NCBI RefSeq assembly: GCF_900102915.1
Contig: NZ_FNGG01000001.1
Span: 806,001-870,000 of the forward strand
Reading direction: 5' to 3'
From: Salinimicrobium catena
GTDB taxonomy: Bacteria > Bacteroidota > Bacteroidia > Flavobacteriales > Flavobacteriaceae
Length of the DNA stretch: 64,000 nt
The notes below the pieces were generated by a model that ran no database searches, was not told the origin of the DNA, and saw only the letters and a list, made by a program, of their open reading frames with translations. Positions 1 through 7,843 of the stretch are shown one piece after another. The position numbers and the translations under genes were made by a program. Positions within the stretch are counted from its first letter, which is position 1. Each line of letters opens with the position of its first letter.

Positions 1-1054
1 ACCTGTTTTGAGCTTTGTTGAGGCCCGTTTTTTCCAAAAGACCGGTATAGCCAACTACCGAATTCAGCGGAGATCTCAAGTCATGTGTAACAGTGTTCAT
101 GAACTGTTCCCTGCTTTTTAATAGGGATTCCGCATACATTTTCGCATTTTCGAGCTGCATACGGTACCGCTGACTTCTTGACACATCGCGTATGACCAGG
201 AAGATGAAAATTAGGATGATCAAGAGGCTTACTGCTCCCAGGATAGCGATGGTCTTGGAGGTCCTCTCAACAGTGTCCTGCCAGGTGTTCACCTGGCTTA
301 GGGATTTGATCCTTTCTTCAGACTCTATGGTTGAAAGCAGGCTTCTCAACCTGCTGTTGAGCTTGATCTCATTGGCGAGCAGTTCATTTTCCTTGCTTCT
401 TAGAGCGATACGATATTGTCTTTCCCTTTTCTCCAGTTCGTTTAGAACAGATTTTACGGCGATGATGAGGGAGTCTGCTGTAAGGCTTGTCGGCTCTGGG
501 TTGTCTTCTTTTGAATATTCCAGAAGTTTTATTAAAACGCTTCTTTGGTGTGGCTCCAGGTCTTTAAATCGCTCCTCGTATTTAGGATCTTCAAAGGTCT
601 GGTCTACTTTGCTGAGTTCTTCCAGTACCCTGGAATAATAACTTTCTGTTTCCCCGGTTGCCCTTAGCTTCAGTAATTCTTCGAGGTTATCGGCCTTTTG
701 GGAGAGCAGGATGTTGATACTGTCTATCTCTTTTTCAAGTGTATTATCAGGATGAGCTTCCTGCAGCGAAGAAAGCGTCATTTTAATGGAATCTATTTTG
801 GTTGTGAAGGTGTCCAGCCCTTCCAGGTTTCCGGATTGAATGAGTTGCCGGCTCAGGCTTTCGGCTTCGTATAGTTTAGTGGCGGCTTCTCCTACCAGCA
901 GCAACTTTTCGTTACCGGTATTGTTCCTCTCGGTCATGCTGGTGTAGGTGACTACCTGGTTGTACACGAACCATACGGCGAAGCCCGCCAAAGCTGCCAA
1001 CAGGAAGTATCCGGCAAAGACGGTAATGGTAATAGATGGCCTTTTTTTAGTCAT
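1..1054 (-). CDS. Sensor histidine kinase, C-terminus cut by window edge
   Basis: Reading leftward from an ATG at 1054, about 351 residues are present before the window ends. The N-terminus has a basic start and a membrane segment (about residues 8-28), then a long helical, Glu/Leu-rich extracytoplasmic region, a second membrane segment (about 268-288) and the start of a HisKA domain with the phospho-acceptor motif THDLRSPLNS, the His being about residue 324. The ATP-binding domain must lie outside the window. This is the membrane topology of a classical two-membrane-segment sensor kinase with a helical periplasmic sensor; the signal is unknown. It is divergent from the riboswitch-controlled receptor gene. 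The reading frame is open to the edge and the H-box is clear, so the kinase call is safe, although the partner regulator is not visible. Confidence 0.85.
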   Translation of the reverse strand, partial: MTKKRPSITITVFAGYFLLAALAGFAVWFVYNQVVTYTSMTERNNTGNEKLLLVGEAATKLYEAESLSRQLIQSGNLEGLDTFTTKIDSIKMTLSSLQEAHPDNTLEKEIDSINILLSQKADNLEELLKLRATGETESYYSRVLEELSKVDQTFEDPKYEERFKDLEPHQRSVLIKLLEYSKEDNPEPTSLTADSLIIAVKSVLNELEKRERQYRIALRSKENELLANEIKLNSRLRSLLSTIESEERIKSLSQVNTWQDTVERTSKTIAILGAVSLLIILIFIFLVIRDVSRSQRYRMQLENAKMYAESLLKSREQFMNTVTHDLRSPLNSVVGYTGLLEKTGLNKAQNR

Positions 1055-1131
1055 AAAAAGCTGAAAAAGATAAATTTAAAAGCTTTTTGTTCGAAAGCCC
1101 TAAAAATTAGGTTAAATCGAAAAAAACCTGT

Positions 1132-1139
1132 TACATTTG
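1132..1139 (+). promoter_or_regulatory. Bacteroidota -7 promoter box for riboswitch transcript
   Basis: TACATTTG fits the TANNTTTG -7 consensus exactly and ends a few bases before the TPP riboswitch, so transcription would begin at the aptamer's first helix. No clear TTTG -33 element is seen at the expected distance, so the assignment rests on the -7 box and position. Confidence 0.55.
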
Positions 1140-1145
1140 CGGCGT

Positions 1146-1236
1146 CTCAAAGGGGTGCCTACTCCGGATAAATTCCGGAGGAAGCTGAGATCATACCCAA
1201 AGAACCTGGGCAGGTAATGCTGCCAAGGGATCGGCG
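1146..1236 (+). promoter_or_regulatory. TPP (thiamine pyrophosphate) riboswitch, THI element
   Basis: The conserved THI-box pieces occur in order: GGGGTGCC (about 1152-1159), a variable hairpin (ACTCCGG...CCGGAGG), CTGAGATCATACCC, then GAACCTG and GGTAATGCTGCCAAGGGA. These are the pyrimidine- and pyrophosphate-sensing loops of the TPP aptamer. It sits directly 5' of a terminator-like hairpin and a TonB-dependent receptor. In Bacteroidota this arrangement is known for thiamine-related outer-membrane receptors, so high TPP should lower receptor expression. Confidence 0.95.
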
Positions 1237-1260
1237 CTAAAAAGCGCTAAGTATATGCAC

Positions 1261-1311
1261 TCCTGAAAACCGTTTCTGCAATTTAAATTGAATGGTTCTC
1301 AGGATTTTTTT
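1261..1311 (+). terminator. Intrinsic terminator, likely riboswitch expression platform
   Basis: TCCTGAAAACC (1261-1271) pairs with GGTTCTCAGGA (1294-1304) with a single A/C mismatch, followed by seven T (1305-1311). It lies between the TPP aptamer and the receptor start at 1369, exactly where an attenuator belongs. The competing antiterminator pairing was not worked out. Confidence 0.8.
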
Positions 1312-1368
1312 ATCAAATTTTAATTCAAGAATAATTACCCCTTTTATTCGTAAACAATTTTATTACGA

Positions 1369-3729
1369 ATGAAAAACCTATTCTTAATCGCCACGATTTT
1401 ATTGGGATCCTTTAATCTTGTTGCCCAGCAGTACCAGGTTTCCGGAAAGGTAACCGACGGCGAAATTCCGTTAACAACAGCTATCGTAAGGGTAGAAGGT
1501 GCCTCTCAAGGTACCCAGACCAACAGCCAGGGAGAATATTCCCTTAGCCTTGAAGCCGGGAAATATGTCCTTATTTTCTCTAACGGTAATCAAAAAAGGA
1601 TTCCCATCGACCTTAGTAGGAATATGATCCTCGACGTCGACATGAGCGATGCCGCCGAAGAACTTGAAGAAGTTTTCTTGTCAGCGGTTCGTGTAACTGC
1701 AGATTCGCCTATCACGTATAGTAATTTGAGCAACGAAGAGATCGAAGATCGCAACCTGGGGCAAGATATTCCCAGCCTCATGCAGTATATGCCGGGGGTG
1801 GTGACCACCAGTGATGCGGGTGCCGGCATTGGGTACAGCAGCATCAGGGTAAGGGGAACAGAATCCAGAGGCGTAAATGTGACCATTAACGGTGTGCCTT
1901 ACAATGATGCCGAAAGCCAGGGAACTTTCTGGGTAAACCTTGGAGATTTCGCCTCTTCGGTAGAGAACCTTCAGCTGCAACGCGGGGTGGGGACATCTAC
2001 CAATGGCGCCGGGGCTTTTGGTGCGAGTATCAACGTGCTTACAGACCGGTATAAGGTGGAGCCTTCCGCAGAGATTTCCAACAGTTTTGGTTCTTACAAT
2101 ACCCGAAAGCATACGGTGAAATTCAGCAGCGGATTGTTTAAAGATCACTGGGAATTTGCCGGAAGGGCTTCTGTGATCAAAAGTGACGGATATATCGACC
2201 GGGCTTCGAGTGATCTGAAATCCTATTTTTTCCAGGGAACCTATGTTGACGGCGGAACTTTGGTCAAAGCCCTGACTTTTGGCGGAAGCGAGGTGACCTA
2301 TCAGGCCTGGGATGGTATAGATGCCGATCAGTTACAGGAAGACCGCAGATTCAATCCTGCTGGAGCTTATATAGATGACGCCGGAAACCTTCAGTTTTAC
2401 GAAAATCACGTAGACGATTACAAACAGGACCATTACCAGCTGCTCTGGAACCAGAGCTACGGCAGCAATTGGTCCTCTAACATGGCCCTGCACTATACTT
2501 ACGGTCGCGGATTCTATGAATCTTACCGCGCAGATGAAGACCTGGCAGCTTATGGCCTGCAGAATTTTACGGCAAACGGCGAAGAGATCACCGAAAGTGA
2601 CCTGGTTACCCGGAAATGGCTGGTGAACGATTTTTATGGTACTACCTTCAATGTGCAGTATGAAGAAGACAATTTAAAAGTAATTGCGGGAGGTGCCTGG
2701 AACAACTACCTGGGAGACCATTTTGGAGAGATCGTGTATACGAGGTTTGCGCGCTCGTCATCACCTCTGCAGAGATATTACGACAACCAGTCTCAAAAGA
2801 GCGATTTCAATGTCTTCGGAAAAGCTACCGTTGCGATTTCAGAGAATTTCTCCCTTTATGGTGACCTGCAGTTAAGAAGGTTGCACTATGAAGTTGACGG
2901 AGTAGAGGAAGAGGAAACTCCTTTCTTCGTTGATGACCGTTTTACCTTTTTTAATCCGAAGGCGGGGATGACCTATGAAATTTCTGATGCCAACCAGTTG
3001 TACTTTTCATTTGCACGGGCGCACAGGGAACCTAACCGTTCAGATTACGAGAACGGGAACCCTGAACCGGAAGAACTGAACGATTATGAACTGGGGTGGC
3101 GTTTTAAAACTCAGGCAGTACAGATCAATACCAACCTGTATTATATGGATTACCAGAACCAGCTGGTACTCACGGGAGAATTGAATGATGTTGGTGCACC
3201 AATTAGAAGAAACAGCGGGAGCAGTTATAGAGCAGGACTCGAAGTGGATGCAGCTGTAAAATTTAGCGACAAATTTACCTGGAGACCTAATGTGGCGATA
3301 AGCCGCAACAAGAACGATGAATGGTTCGCTAACTGGGACGGAGAATTACGTAGCTTCGGAAAGACAGATATTTCCTATTCTCCCGAAGTGGTGGCCAGTA
3401 ACATCCTGGAATTTCGCCCGGTTGAAAACCTGGAGTTAAAGTTGCTCTCCAAATATGTGGGAGAACAGTATATGAGCAACCTGGAAAATGAAGCCGCCCT
3501 GCTTGAAGACTATTTCATCAATGACTTCAACATTCAATACACCTGGAAGGACGCGCCTTTGTTCGAGGAGATCGTGTTCACGGGATTGGTAAACAATATA
3601 TTCGATGAAGAATATGTTTCTAATGGATACTACTACACTTATGACTGGGAAGGTGTCACCTATGAAGGTGCGGGATATTATCCGCAGGCAACAAGGAACT
3701 TTTTGGCAGGGGTTACCCTAAGATTTTAA
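1369..3729 (+). CDS. TonB-dependent outer-membrane receptor, probable thiamine transporter
   Basis: The 786-residue product starts with a signal peptide (about residues 1-20, ending VAQQ), followed by a carboxypeptidase-regulatory-like beta-sandwich (about 22-90), a plug domain (about 115-230, with GYSSIRVRGTESRGVNVTIN and the NGAGAFGASINV segment) and a long beta-barrel ending in aromatic F at the C-terminus (VTLRF). It would import a ligand across the outer membrane using TonB/ExbBD energy. The TPP riboswitch and terminator upstream make thiamine or a thiamine precursor the likely cargo; this corresponds to the thiamine-regulated receptor class described for Bacteroidetes. No inner-membrane thiamine transporter gene follows; a terminator closes the unit, so the receptor is transcribed alone. 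Substrate is inferred from regulation, not from the protein. Confidence 0.9.
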   Translation: MKNLFLIATILLGSFNLVAQQYQVSGKVTDGEIPLTTAIVRVEGASQGTQTNSQGEYSLSLEAGKYVLIFSNGNQKRIPIDLSRNMILDVDMSDAAEELEEVFLSAVRVTADSPITYSNLSNEEIEDRNLGQDIPSLMQYMPGVVTTSDAGAGIGYSSIRVRGTESRGVNVTINGVPYNDAESQGTFWVNLGDFASSVENLQLQRGVGTSTNGAGAFGASINVLTDRYKVEPSAEISNSFGSYNTRKHTVKFSSGLFKDHWEFAGRASVIKSDGYIDRASSDLKSYFFQGTYVDGGTLVKALTFGGSEVTYQAWDGIDADQLQEDRRFNPAGAYIDDAGNLQFYENHVDDYKQDHYQLLWNQSYGSNWSSNMALHYTYGRGFYESYRADEDLAAYGLQNFTANGEEITESDLVTRKWLVNDFYGTTFNVQYEEDNLKVIAGGAWNNYLGDHFGEIVYTRFARSSSPLQRYYDNQSQKSDFNVFGKATVAISENFSLYGDLQLRRLHYEVDGVEEEETPFFVDDRFTFFNPKAGMTYEISDANQLYFSFARAHREPNRSDYENGNPEPEELNDYELGWRFKTQAVQINTNLYYMDYQNQLVLTGELNDVGAPIRRNSGSSYRAGLEVDAAVKFSDKFTWRPNVAISRNKNDEWFANWDGELRSFGKTDISYSPEVVASNILEFRPVENLELKLLSKYVGEQYMSNLENEAALLEDYFINDFNIQYTWKDAPLFEEIVFTGLVNNIFDEEYVSNGYYYTYDWEGVTYEGAGYYPQATRNFLAGVTLRF

Positions 3730-3758
3730 AAGGTGCCACAGTGTTTAATGATGATCAA

Positions 3759-3786
3759 AAGCCTTCTGTAACAGGAAGGCTTTTTT
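3759..3786. terminator. Bidirectional terminator between convergent genes
   Basis: AAGCCTTC (3759-3766) pairs with GAAGGCTT (3775-3782) with a T run to 3786 on the plus strand and an A run just before the stem, so it can serve both the receptor and the leftward lipoprotein gene whose stop codon lies inside the T run. Confidence 0.75.
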
Positions 3787-4213
3787 AGTTCGAAACTTCA
3801 AGCACATCTCCTCTTCTCACCACCCTGTAAGGCTTTAAAAAATATTGGCCCTCTCCGGAAGTTTGCTGTCCGGTGATTATAGTGTATTGATTTCCATCAT
3901 CACAGGAGCAGGTAGCTTCGGTTCCCTCAACTGTGAGTACAGAACAATCCTGTATCACGTGGTTAGGATCGGTTAGTTCAAAAGCCATGTACTGATCATT
4001 GTTCAGGTTGTAGATCACTATACCATTTATACCATAGTTATAGGTAGTATATTTATTTCCGGGGAAATTCAGGTTGTTATATTCCGGTAAGCTAAGATCG
4101 AGCCTCACCGAAAAGTTGAGGTCTGGCAGGTACGGATTGTTCCTTATTTCATCATCTCCCGAGCAGCTCCAGATCAAAGGAAACAGGCATAAACTGAAGA
4201 AAAACTTTTTCAT
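3785..4213 (-). CDS. Small lipoprotein with possible Rieske-like fold
   Basis: The 142-residue product begins with a lipoprotein signal peptide whose lipobox LIWSC puts the lipidated Cys near residue 17. The ATG at 4213 is preferred over an in-frame TTG at 4228 because it starts directly with the MKKFFF signal. The C-terminal half (ELTDPNH...DCSV...CSCDDG...LKPYRVV) resembles the Rieske-type fold, where two loops carry cluster ligands and a conserved Pro-Tyr follows, but the usual Cys-x-His pairs are missing: only Cys residues occupy those loops. So it may be a cluster-free relative or a wrong guess. A TAGCTTTG -7 box lies at 4233-4226 on this strand, giving a very short leader. Divergent from greA; the function is unknown. 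Confidence 0.7.
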   Translation of the reverse strand: MKKFFFSLCLFPLIWSCSGDDEIRNNPYLPDLNFSVRLDLSLPEYNNLNFPGNKYTTYNYGINGIVIYNLNNDQYMAFELTDPNHVIQDCSVLTVEGTEATCSCDDGNQYTIITGQQTSGEGQYFLKPYRVVRRGDVLEVSN

Positions 4214-4225
4214 AAAACGTTTTTT

Positions 4226-4233
4226 CAAAGCTA
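4226..4233 (-). promoter_or_regulatory. -7 promoter box of the lipoprotein gene
   Basis: On the minus strand the sequence reads TAGCTTTG, an exact TANNTTTG match 13 bases before the ATG at 4213. This supports that ATG as the start because the upstream TTG at 4228 would fall inside the promoter. Confidence 0.5.
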
Positions 4234-4243
4234 CAAGATATAA

Positions 4244-4274
4244 TTGTACTGGATATTTTAATTTAGTATATTTG
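4244..4274 (+). promoter_or_regulatory. greA promoter (TTG - 20 bp - TATATTTG)
   Basis: A TTG at 4244-4246 and an exact -7 box TATATTTG at 4267-4274 are separated by 20 bases, the spacing expected of the primary Bacteroidota sigma factor. Transcription should start near 4281, just before a hairpin in the greA leader. Confidence 0.6.
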
Positions 4275-4278
4275 TTTG

Positions 4279-4305
4279 AAATCCCGTCAGAGAATGGGAT
4301 TTTTT
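4279..4305 (+). terminator. Terminator-like hairpin in the greA leader
   Basis: AAATCCC (4279-4285) pairs perfectly with GGGATTT (4296-4302) around a 10-base loop, and the T run continues to 4305. It lies between the greA promoter and the greA ATG at 4329, so it would act on greA itself as an attenuator rather than end another gene. Confidence 0.5.
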
Positions 4306-4328
4306 CTATTTATATAAATGATAATGCC

Positions 4329-4802
4329 ATGAGTAAAGTATCATACTATACCGCCGACGGACTTAAGAAATTACGGGATGAACTAAACCAGTTAAGGGAT
4401 GTGGAGCGTCCTCGTGCCTCACAGGCTATTGCTGAAGCAAGGGACAAGGGAGACCTTAGTGAGAATGCAGAATATGATGCGGCAAAAGAAGCCCAGGGAT
4501 TGCTGGAAATGAAAATTGCAAAGCTGGAAGAAGTTTACGCCAATGCCCGTTTGATCGATGAATCGCAACTTGATACTTCCAAGATTCTGGTGCATTCAAA
4601 TGTAAAGATCAAGAACCTTACTAACGGCGCCGAGATGAAATACAAACTGGTGGCTCAAAGCGAAGCCGATCTTAAGGCCGGAAAGATCTCTGTGGACAGC
4701 CCTATCGGGAAAGGCCTTTTAGGAAAGAAAGTAGGAGATATTGCGGAGGTACAGGTGCCTAACGGAACACTGAAGTTCGAGATCCTGGATATTTCGCGGT
4801 AA
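4329..4802 (+). CDS. greA: Transcription elongation factor GreA
   Basis: The 157-residue product has the GreA layout: an N-terminal antiparallel coiled coil containing the acidic tip region (EARDKGDLSENAEYDAAKE, about residues 36-54), then the C-terminal FKBP-like domain with the ending SPIGKGLLGKKVGD. GreA enters the secondary channel of RNA polymerase and stimulates cleavage of backtracked RNA; the DLSENAEYD block carries the acidic residues involved. The open frame extends upstream to 4074, but that part overlaps the opposite lipoprotein gene and the promoter, so the ATG at 4329 is chosen, which gives the normal family length. It is followed by a strong terminator at 4829. Confidence 0.96.
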   Translation: MSKVSYYTADGLKKLRDELNQLRDVERPRASQAIAEARDKGDLSENAEYDAAKEAQGLLEMKIAKLEEVYANARLIDESQLDTSKILVHSNVKIKNLTNGAEMKYKLVAQSEADLKAGKISVDSPIGKGLLGKKVGDIAEVQVPNGTLKFEILDISR

Positions 4803-4828
4803 TAGCAATTATAGCTGAAAGAATTCGT

Positions 4829-4857
4829 GATCCTTTCCTTGTGGAAAGGATCTTTTT
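4829..4857 (+). terminator. greA terminator
   Basis: GATCCTTTCC (4829-4838) pairs perfectly with GGAAAGGATC (4843-4852) around a TTGT loop, followed by five T. It separates greA from the HIT gene. Confidence 0.85.
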
Positions 4858-4911
4858 ATTTGAGCTTAAAGCTGAAAGTGCTAACTTGTGTACCATTAAA
4901 AATTGAAAATT

Positions 4912-5301
4912 ATGCCAACCATATTCACCAAGATCATCAACGGGGAAATTCCCGCATATAAAGTAGCTGAAAATGATAAATTCCTTGCTTTTCTTGATAT
5001 ACGTCCCAATGCCAAGGGTCATACCTTGTGTATCCCGAAAGAGGAAGTGAACAACATCTTTGACCTTGATGAAGAAACCTACCTTGAATTGATGGCCTTT
5101 TCCCGGAAGGTGGCCAAAGGAATTGAAATCGCCGTTCCCTGTAAAAGAGTTGGTATGGCCGTGGTGGGACTGGAAGTGCCTCATGTGCATGTGCATCTTA
5201 TTCCATTGAACTCTATGGGAGATATGAATTTTGCACAAAAACAGGAGCTTTCAGAAGAAGAGTTCAATCAAATAGCCAGGGATATCAAAGCAGCCATTTA
5301 A
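4912..5301 (+). CDS. HIT family nucleotide hydrolase or transferase
   Basis: The 129-residue product is a full-length histidine-triad protein of the Hint/HinT branch: it starts IFTKIINGEIPAYKV and carries the catalytic triad HVHVHLIP at residues 91-98. Such enzymes hydrolyse adenosine 5'-phosphoramidates or related adducts, but the cellular substrate is seldom known. The ATG at 4912 is preferred over the in-frame TTG nine bases earlier. The stop codon overlaps the start of the thioesterase gene by one base (TAATG), so the two are probably co-transcribed and translationally coupled. Confidence 0.93.
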   Translation: MPTIFTKIINGEIPAYKVAENDKFLAFLDIRPNAKGHTLCIPKEEVNNIFDLDEETYLELMAFSRKVAKGIEIAVPCKRVGMAVVGLEVPHVHVHLIPLNSMGDMNFAQKQELSEEEFNQIARDIKAAI

Positions 5302-5711
5302 TGAGTTTTGAAGATTATAAATTATCGCTGGAGCTGCGTATCGACTTCAGCGACCTCGACATGTACAGGCATGTCAATAACCTTACTTTTATCCGCTTCC
5401 TTCAGTCGGGGAGGGTGAATTTCTGGGAAGCGACAGGGCTTGCGGCTATGTTTTCAGAAACTAATAAAGGAGCCATCCTGGTTTCCACTCACTGCGACTT
5501 CAAAAAATCGCTTTTTTACCCGGGAACGGCTGTGGTAAAAACCAAACTGGCTTACATCAAGAACAGCAGTTTCGCGCTTGACCAGGTAATTCTTAACGAG
5601 ACGGGAGAAGTGTGTGCAGAAGGAAGGGATATCGCGGTTTTTTTCGACTTCAGCAAAGACGAATCTCTACCCATTCCGTCTGATCTTAGAGAGTCTATGC
5701 AGCGGTTTTGA
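5301..5711 (+). CDS. Hotdog-fold acyl-CoA thioesterase
   Basis: The 136-residue product matches the 4-hydroxybenzoyl-CoA thioesterase/YbgC branch: the N-terminal R-I-D-F-S-D-L-D-M-Y-R-H-V-N-N block (about residues 13-27) carries the conserved Asp and the HVNN motif at the active site. It would hydrolyse acyl-CoA or acyl-carrier thioesters in the cytoplasm. It overlaps the HIT gene start-to-stop by one base. Its last 17 bases overlap the end of the convergent sensor-kinase gene, with no room for a terminator between them. Confidence 0.88.
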   Translation: MSFEDYKLSLELRIDFSDLDMYRHVNNLTFIRFLQSGRVNFWEATGLAAMFSETNKGAILVSTHCDFKKSLFYPGTAVVKTKLAYIKNSSFALDQVILNETGEVCAEGRDIAVFFDFSKDESLPIPSDLRESMQRF

Positions 5712-6855
5712 TCTTGTGCAGCACGATCTCTATTGTCGTCCCTTTATTTATCTCGCTGCGTAATACCCTGATGCGCCCTTTATGGTATTGTTCTATAATG
5801 CGTTTAGCCAGTGACAGGCCTAAGCCCCAGCCTCTTTTTTTGGTAGTATAGCCGGGTTCAAAGACCTCTTTGTATTTGCTTTTCGAGATCCCTTTTCCGG
5901 TATCTCTTACCTGTATGTGTACGTTCTTAGTGTTCTGAGAGAGGCTTATTTCCAGTTCCCCTTTTCCTTTCATGGCGTCAATGGCATTTTTCACCAGGTT
6001 CTCAATGGTCCAGCTATAAAGCTGTTCATTAAGGCTTACCAGTATTTTTTCTTCCGGAAGGTTAAGCTTGAAATCGATCAGTTTTGAGCTACGGGCTTTA
6101 AGATAATCAAAACTGTCACGGGTCTTTTCCACTATATCTGCCGGCTGCAGGGTAGGCGCAGAACCTATTTTTGAGAACCTTTCAGTAATGGTCTTTAACC
6201 GGTCAACGTCTTTTTCTATTTCGCCGATATACACGGGATTTACTCGTTCTTCCTTGAGGATCTCTGTCCACCCGATAAGGGAAGAAAGCGGCGTACCGAT
6301 CTGGTGGGCGGTTTCTTTTGCCATCCCGGCCCATAGCTTGTTCTGTTCGCTGGTCTTAGTTGTAGTGTAGAAAAAATAGATAACCGCGATGAACATGATG
6401 ATGATAAGCATCAATGCCAGCGGGTAATACTTCAGCTTGTTGAGCATCGGGGAATTTCCGTAGTACACCTGGTTGACCCGGCCTTCTCCAAGATCCATCT
6501 CTATGGGTTCATTTTCAGACTTGATGGTCTTGAGGTAATCCTGGAGTTTATCCTTGTCGGCTCTGATCTCTTCCTCAATGTTAATTGCATCCACGATCTT
6601 GCCGTTCTCATCTACAAGGATGGTTGGAATACTTGAGTTGCTGTTGATGATAGCGAGGTAAAGGTCCAGGCCCGTGTCTGTGTCCACCTGGTCGAGATAA
6701 ACCTGGGCAGAGGCCCAGATGTTCATCTTTCGCCTTTCCTCTTCTTTTATTCGTTGGAAAAAAGCAACTGCGTTCCATACTATAAGGATGATGATAATAA
6801 GAGAAGTGAGGATGATGAACCCGCGTCTAAAGTTTCGTTTATCTGAAAACCTCAT
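5695..6855 (-). CDS. Sensor histidine kinase (orphan)
   Basis: The 386-residue product has one membrane segment near residues 12-32, a short extracytoplasmic region, a second membrane segment (about 144-163), a HisKA domain with AKETAHQIGTPLSSL (His184) and a complete HATPase domain with the N box (ENLVKNAIDAM), G1 box DTGKGIS and the GWGLGLSLAKRI G2 region. The H-box with Gln-Ile-Gly-Thr-Pro after His is characteristic of a kinase group common in Bacteroidota. No response regulator is adjacent, so it is an orphan here. Its 3' end overlaps the thioesterase gene by 17 bases. Confidence 0.9.
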   Translation of the reverse strand: MRFSDKRNFRRGFIILTSLIIIILIVWNAVAFFQRIKEEERRKMNIWASAQVYLDQVDTDTGLDLYLAIINSNSSIPTILVDENGKIVDAINIEEEIRADKDKLQDYLKTIKSENEPIEMDLGEGRVNQVYYGNSPMLNKLKYYPLALMLIIIMFIAVIYFFYTTTKTSEQNKLWAGMAKETAHQIGTPLSSLIGWTEILKEERVNPVYIGEIEKDVDRLKTITERFSKIGSAPTLQPADIVEKTRDSFDYLKARSSKLIDFKLNLPEEKILVSLNEQLYSWTIENLVKNAIDAMKGKGELEISLSQNTKNVHIQVRDTGKGISKSKYKEVFEPGYTTKKRGWGLGLSLAKRIIEQYHKGRIRVLRSEINKGTTIEIVLHKIKTAA

Positions 6856-6943
6856 GTAGGCAGTGCTTTTGTGCGTTTAAATATAAGCGTTTTCAGCAAA
6901 TAATATTGTGGAGGGCTGTTTTTCATTCCTTGTGCGCTTTACT

Positions 6944-6951
6944 TACCTTTG
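6944..6951 (+). promoter_or_regulatory. -7 promoter box of flavin reductase-like gene
   Basis: TACCTTTG is an exact TANNTTTG match 16 bases before the ATG at 6967, implying a very short leader. A well placed -33 element is not evident. Confidence 0.5.
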
Positions 6952-6966
6952 TCAAAATTTTTGAAC

Positions 6967-7842
6967 ATGCTCAGCATAGATCCAAAAGAAATTCCCACGG
7001 CAAAAATGCATCAATACCTGCTTGGAGCGGTTGGTCCCAGGCCTATTGCTTTTGCAAGCACCATAGATGCACAGGGGAGGCCTAATTTATCGCCCTTCAG
7101 CTTTTTCAATGTTTTTAGCGCGAATCCACCTGTCCTCATTTTTTCACCTGCCAGAAGGGGAAGAGATAACACGGTGAAACATACTTTTAACAATGCTAAA
7201 GCTACCATGGAGGTGGTGATCAACGTGGTGAACTATGAAATGGTGCACCAGGTATCCCTTTCGAGTACCGAATATGAAGAAGGGGTGAACGAATTCGAAA
7301 AAGCGGGATTCAGCATGTTGCCTTCAGAAGTGGTTAAACCTTTCAGGGTAGCCGAATCTCCCGTGCAGTTCGAGTGCAGGATCAATGAGATAGTAGAATT
7401 GGGGGACCAGGGCGGTGCCGGAAACCTGGTAATATGCGAGGTGCTGAAAATGCATGTTTCAAAAGATATTCTGGATGAAAAAGGTTATATTGATCAGCAT
7501 AAAATAGACCTGGTAGCACGTATGGGTGGCAACTGGTATACCCGTGCGATCTCCGGAATGTTCGAGGTGCCCAAGCCGCTTCAGACGTTAGGGATTGGTG
7601 TAGATGCCATTTCCGAAGAAATAAGAAACAGCAAGGTGCTTACGGGAAATGACCTGGGAAAACTGGGAAATGTGGAACAGTTGCCTTCGGCACAGGACAT
7701 CATTAGTTTTGTGAAGGAAAATCCTGAAGTGAAGGCCCTACTGGAAAAAGATGAGGAAACTGTTCACAGAAAAGCAAAAGAGTGTTTAGAGAACAATGAA
7801 CCGGCGGTAGCCTGGAAAATATTATTAGCAAAAAAGATTTGA
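6967..7842 (+). CDS. Flavin reductase-like FMN-binding protein
   Basis: The 291-residue product carries the flavin reductase-like split-barrel domain in its first 200 residues: GPRPIAFASTIDAQGRPNLSP and SFFNVFSANPPVLIFSPARR are typical FMN-binding strands. The C-terminal 90 residues form an extra helical region with an EKDEETVHRKAKECLENNE segment. Such proteins bind FMN and are often annotated flavin reductases or flavoredoxins; the substrate is not known. The ATG at 6967 is used because an upstream TTG falls inside the promoter box. The DUF3127 gene follows after one base, so the two form an operon. Confidence 0.88.
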   Translation: MLSIDPKEIPTAKMHQYLLGAVGPRPIAFASTIDAQGRPNLSPFSFFNVFSANPPVLIFSPARRGRDNTVKHTFNNAKATMEVVINVVNYEMVHQVSLSSTEYEEGVNEFEKAGFSMLPSEVVKPFRVAESPVQFECRINEIVELGDQGGAGNLVICEVLKMHVSKDILDEKGYIDQHKIDLVARMGGNWYTRAISGMFEVPKPLQTLGIGVDAISEEIRNSKVLTGNDLGKLGNVEQLPSAQDIISFVKENPEVKALLEKDEETVHRKAKECLENNEPAVAWKILLAKKI

Positions 7843-7843
7843 T

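Noticed and set aside
4074-4328. N-terminal extension of GreA
   Set aside because: It overlaps the divergent lipoprotein gene and the greA promoter and has no GreA similarity.
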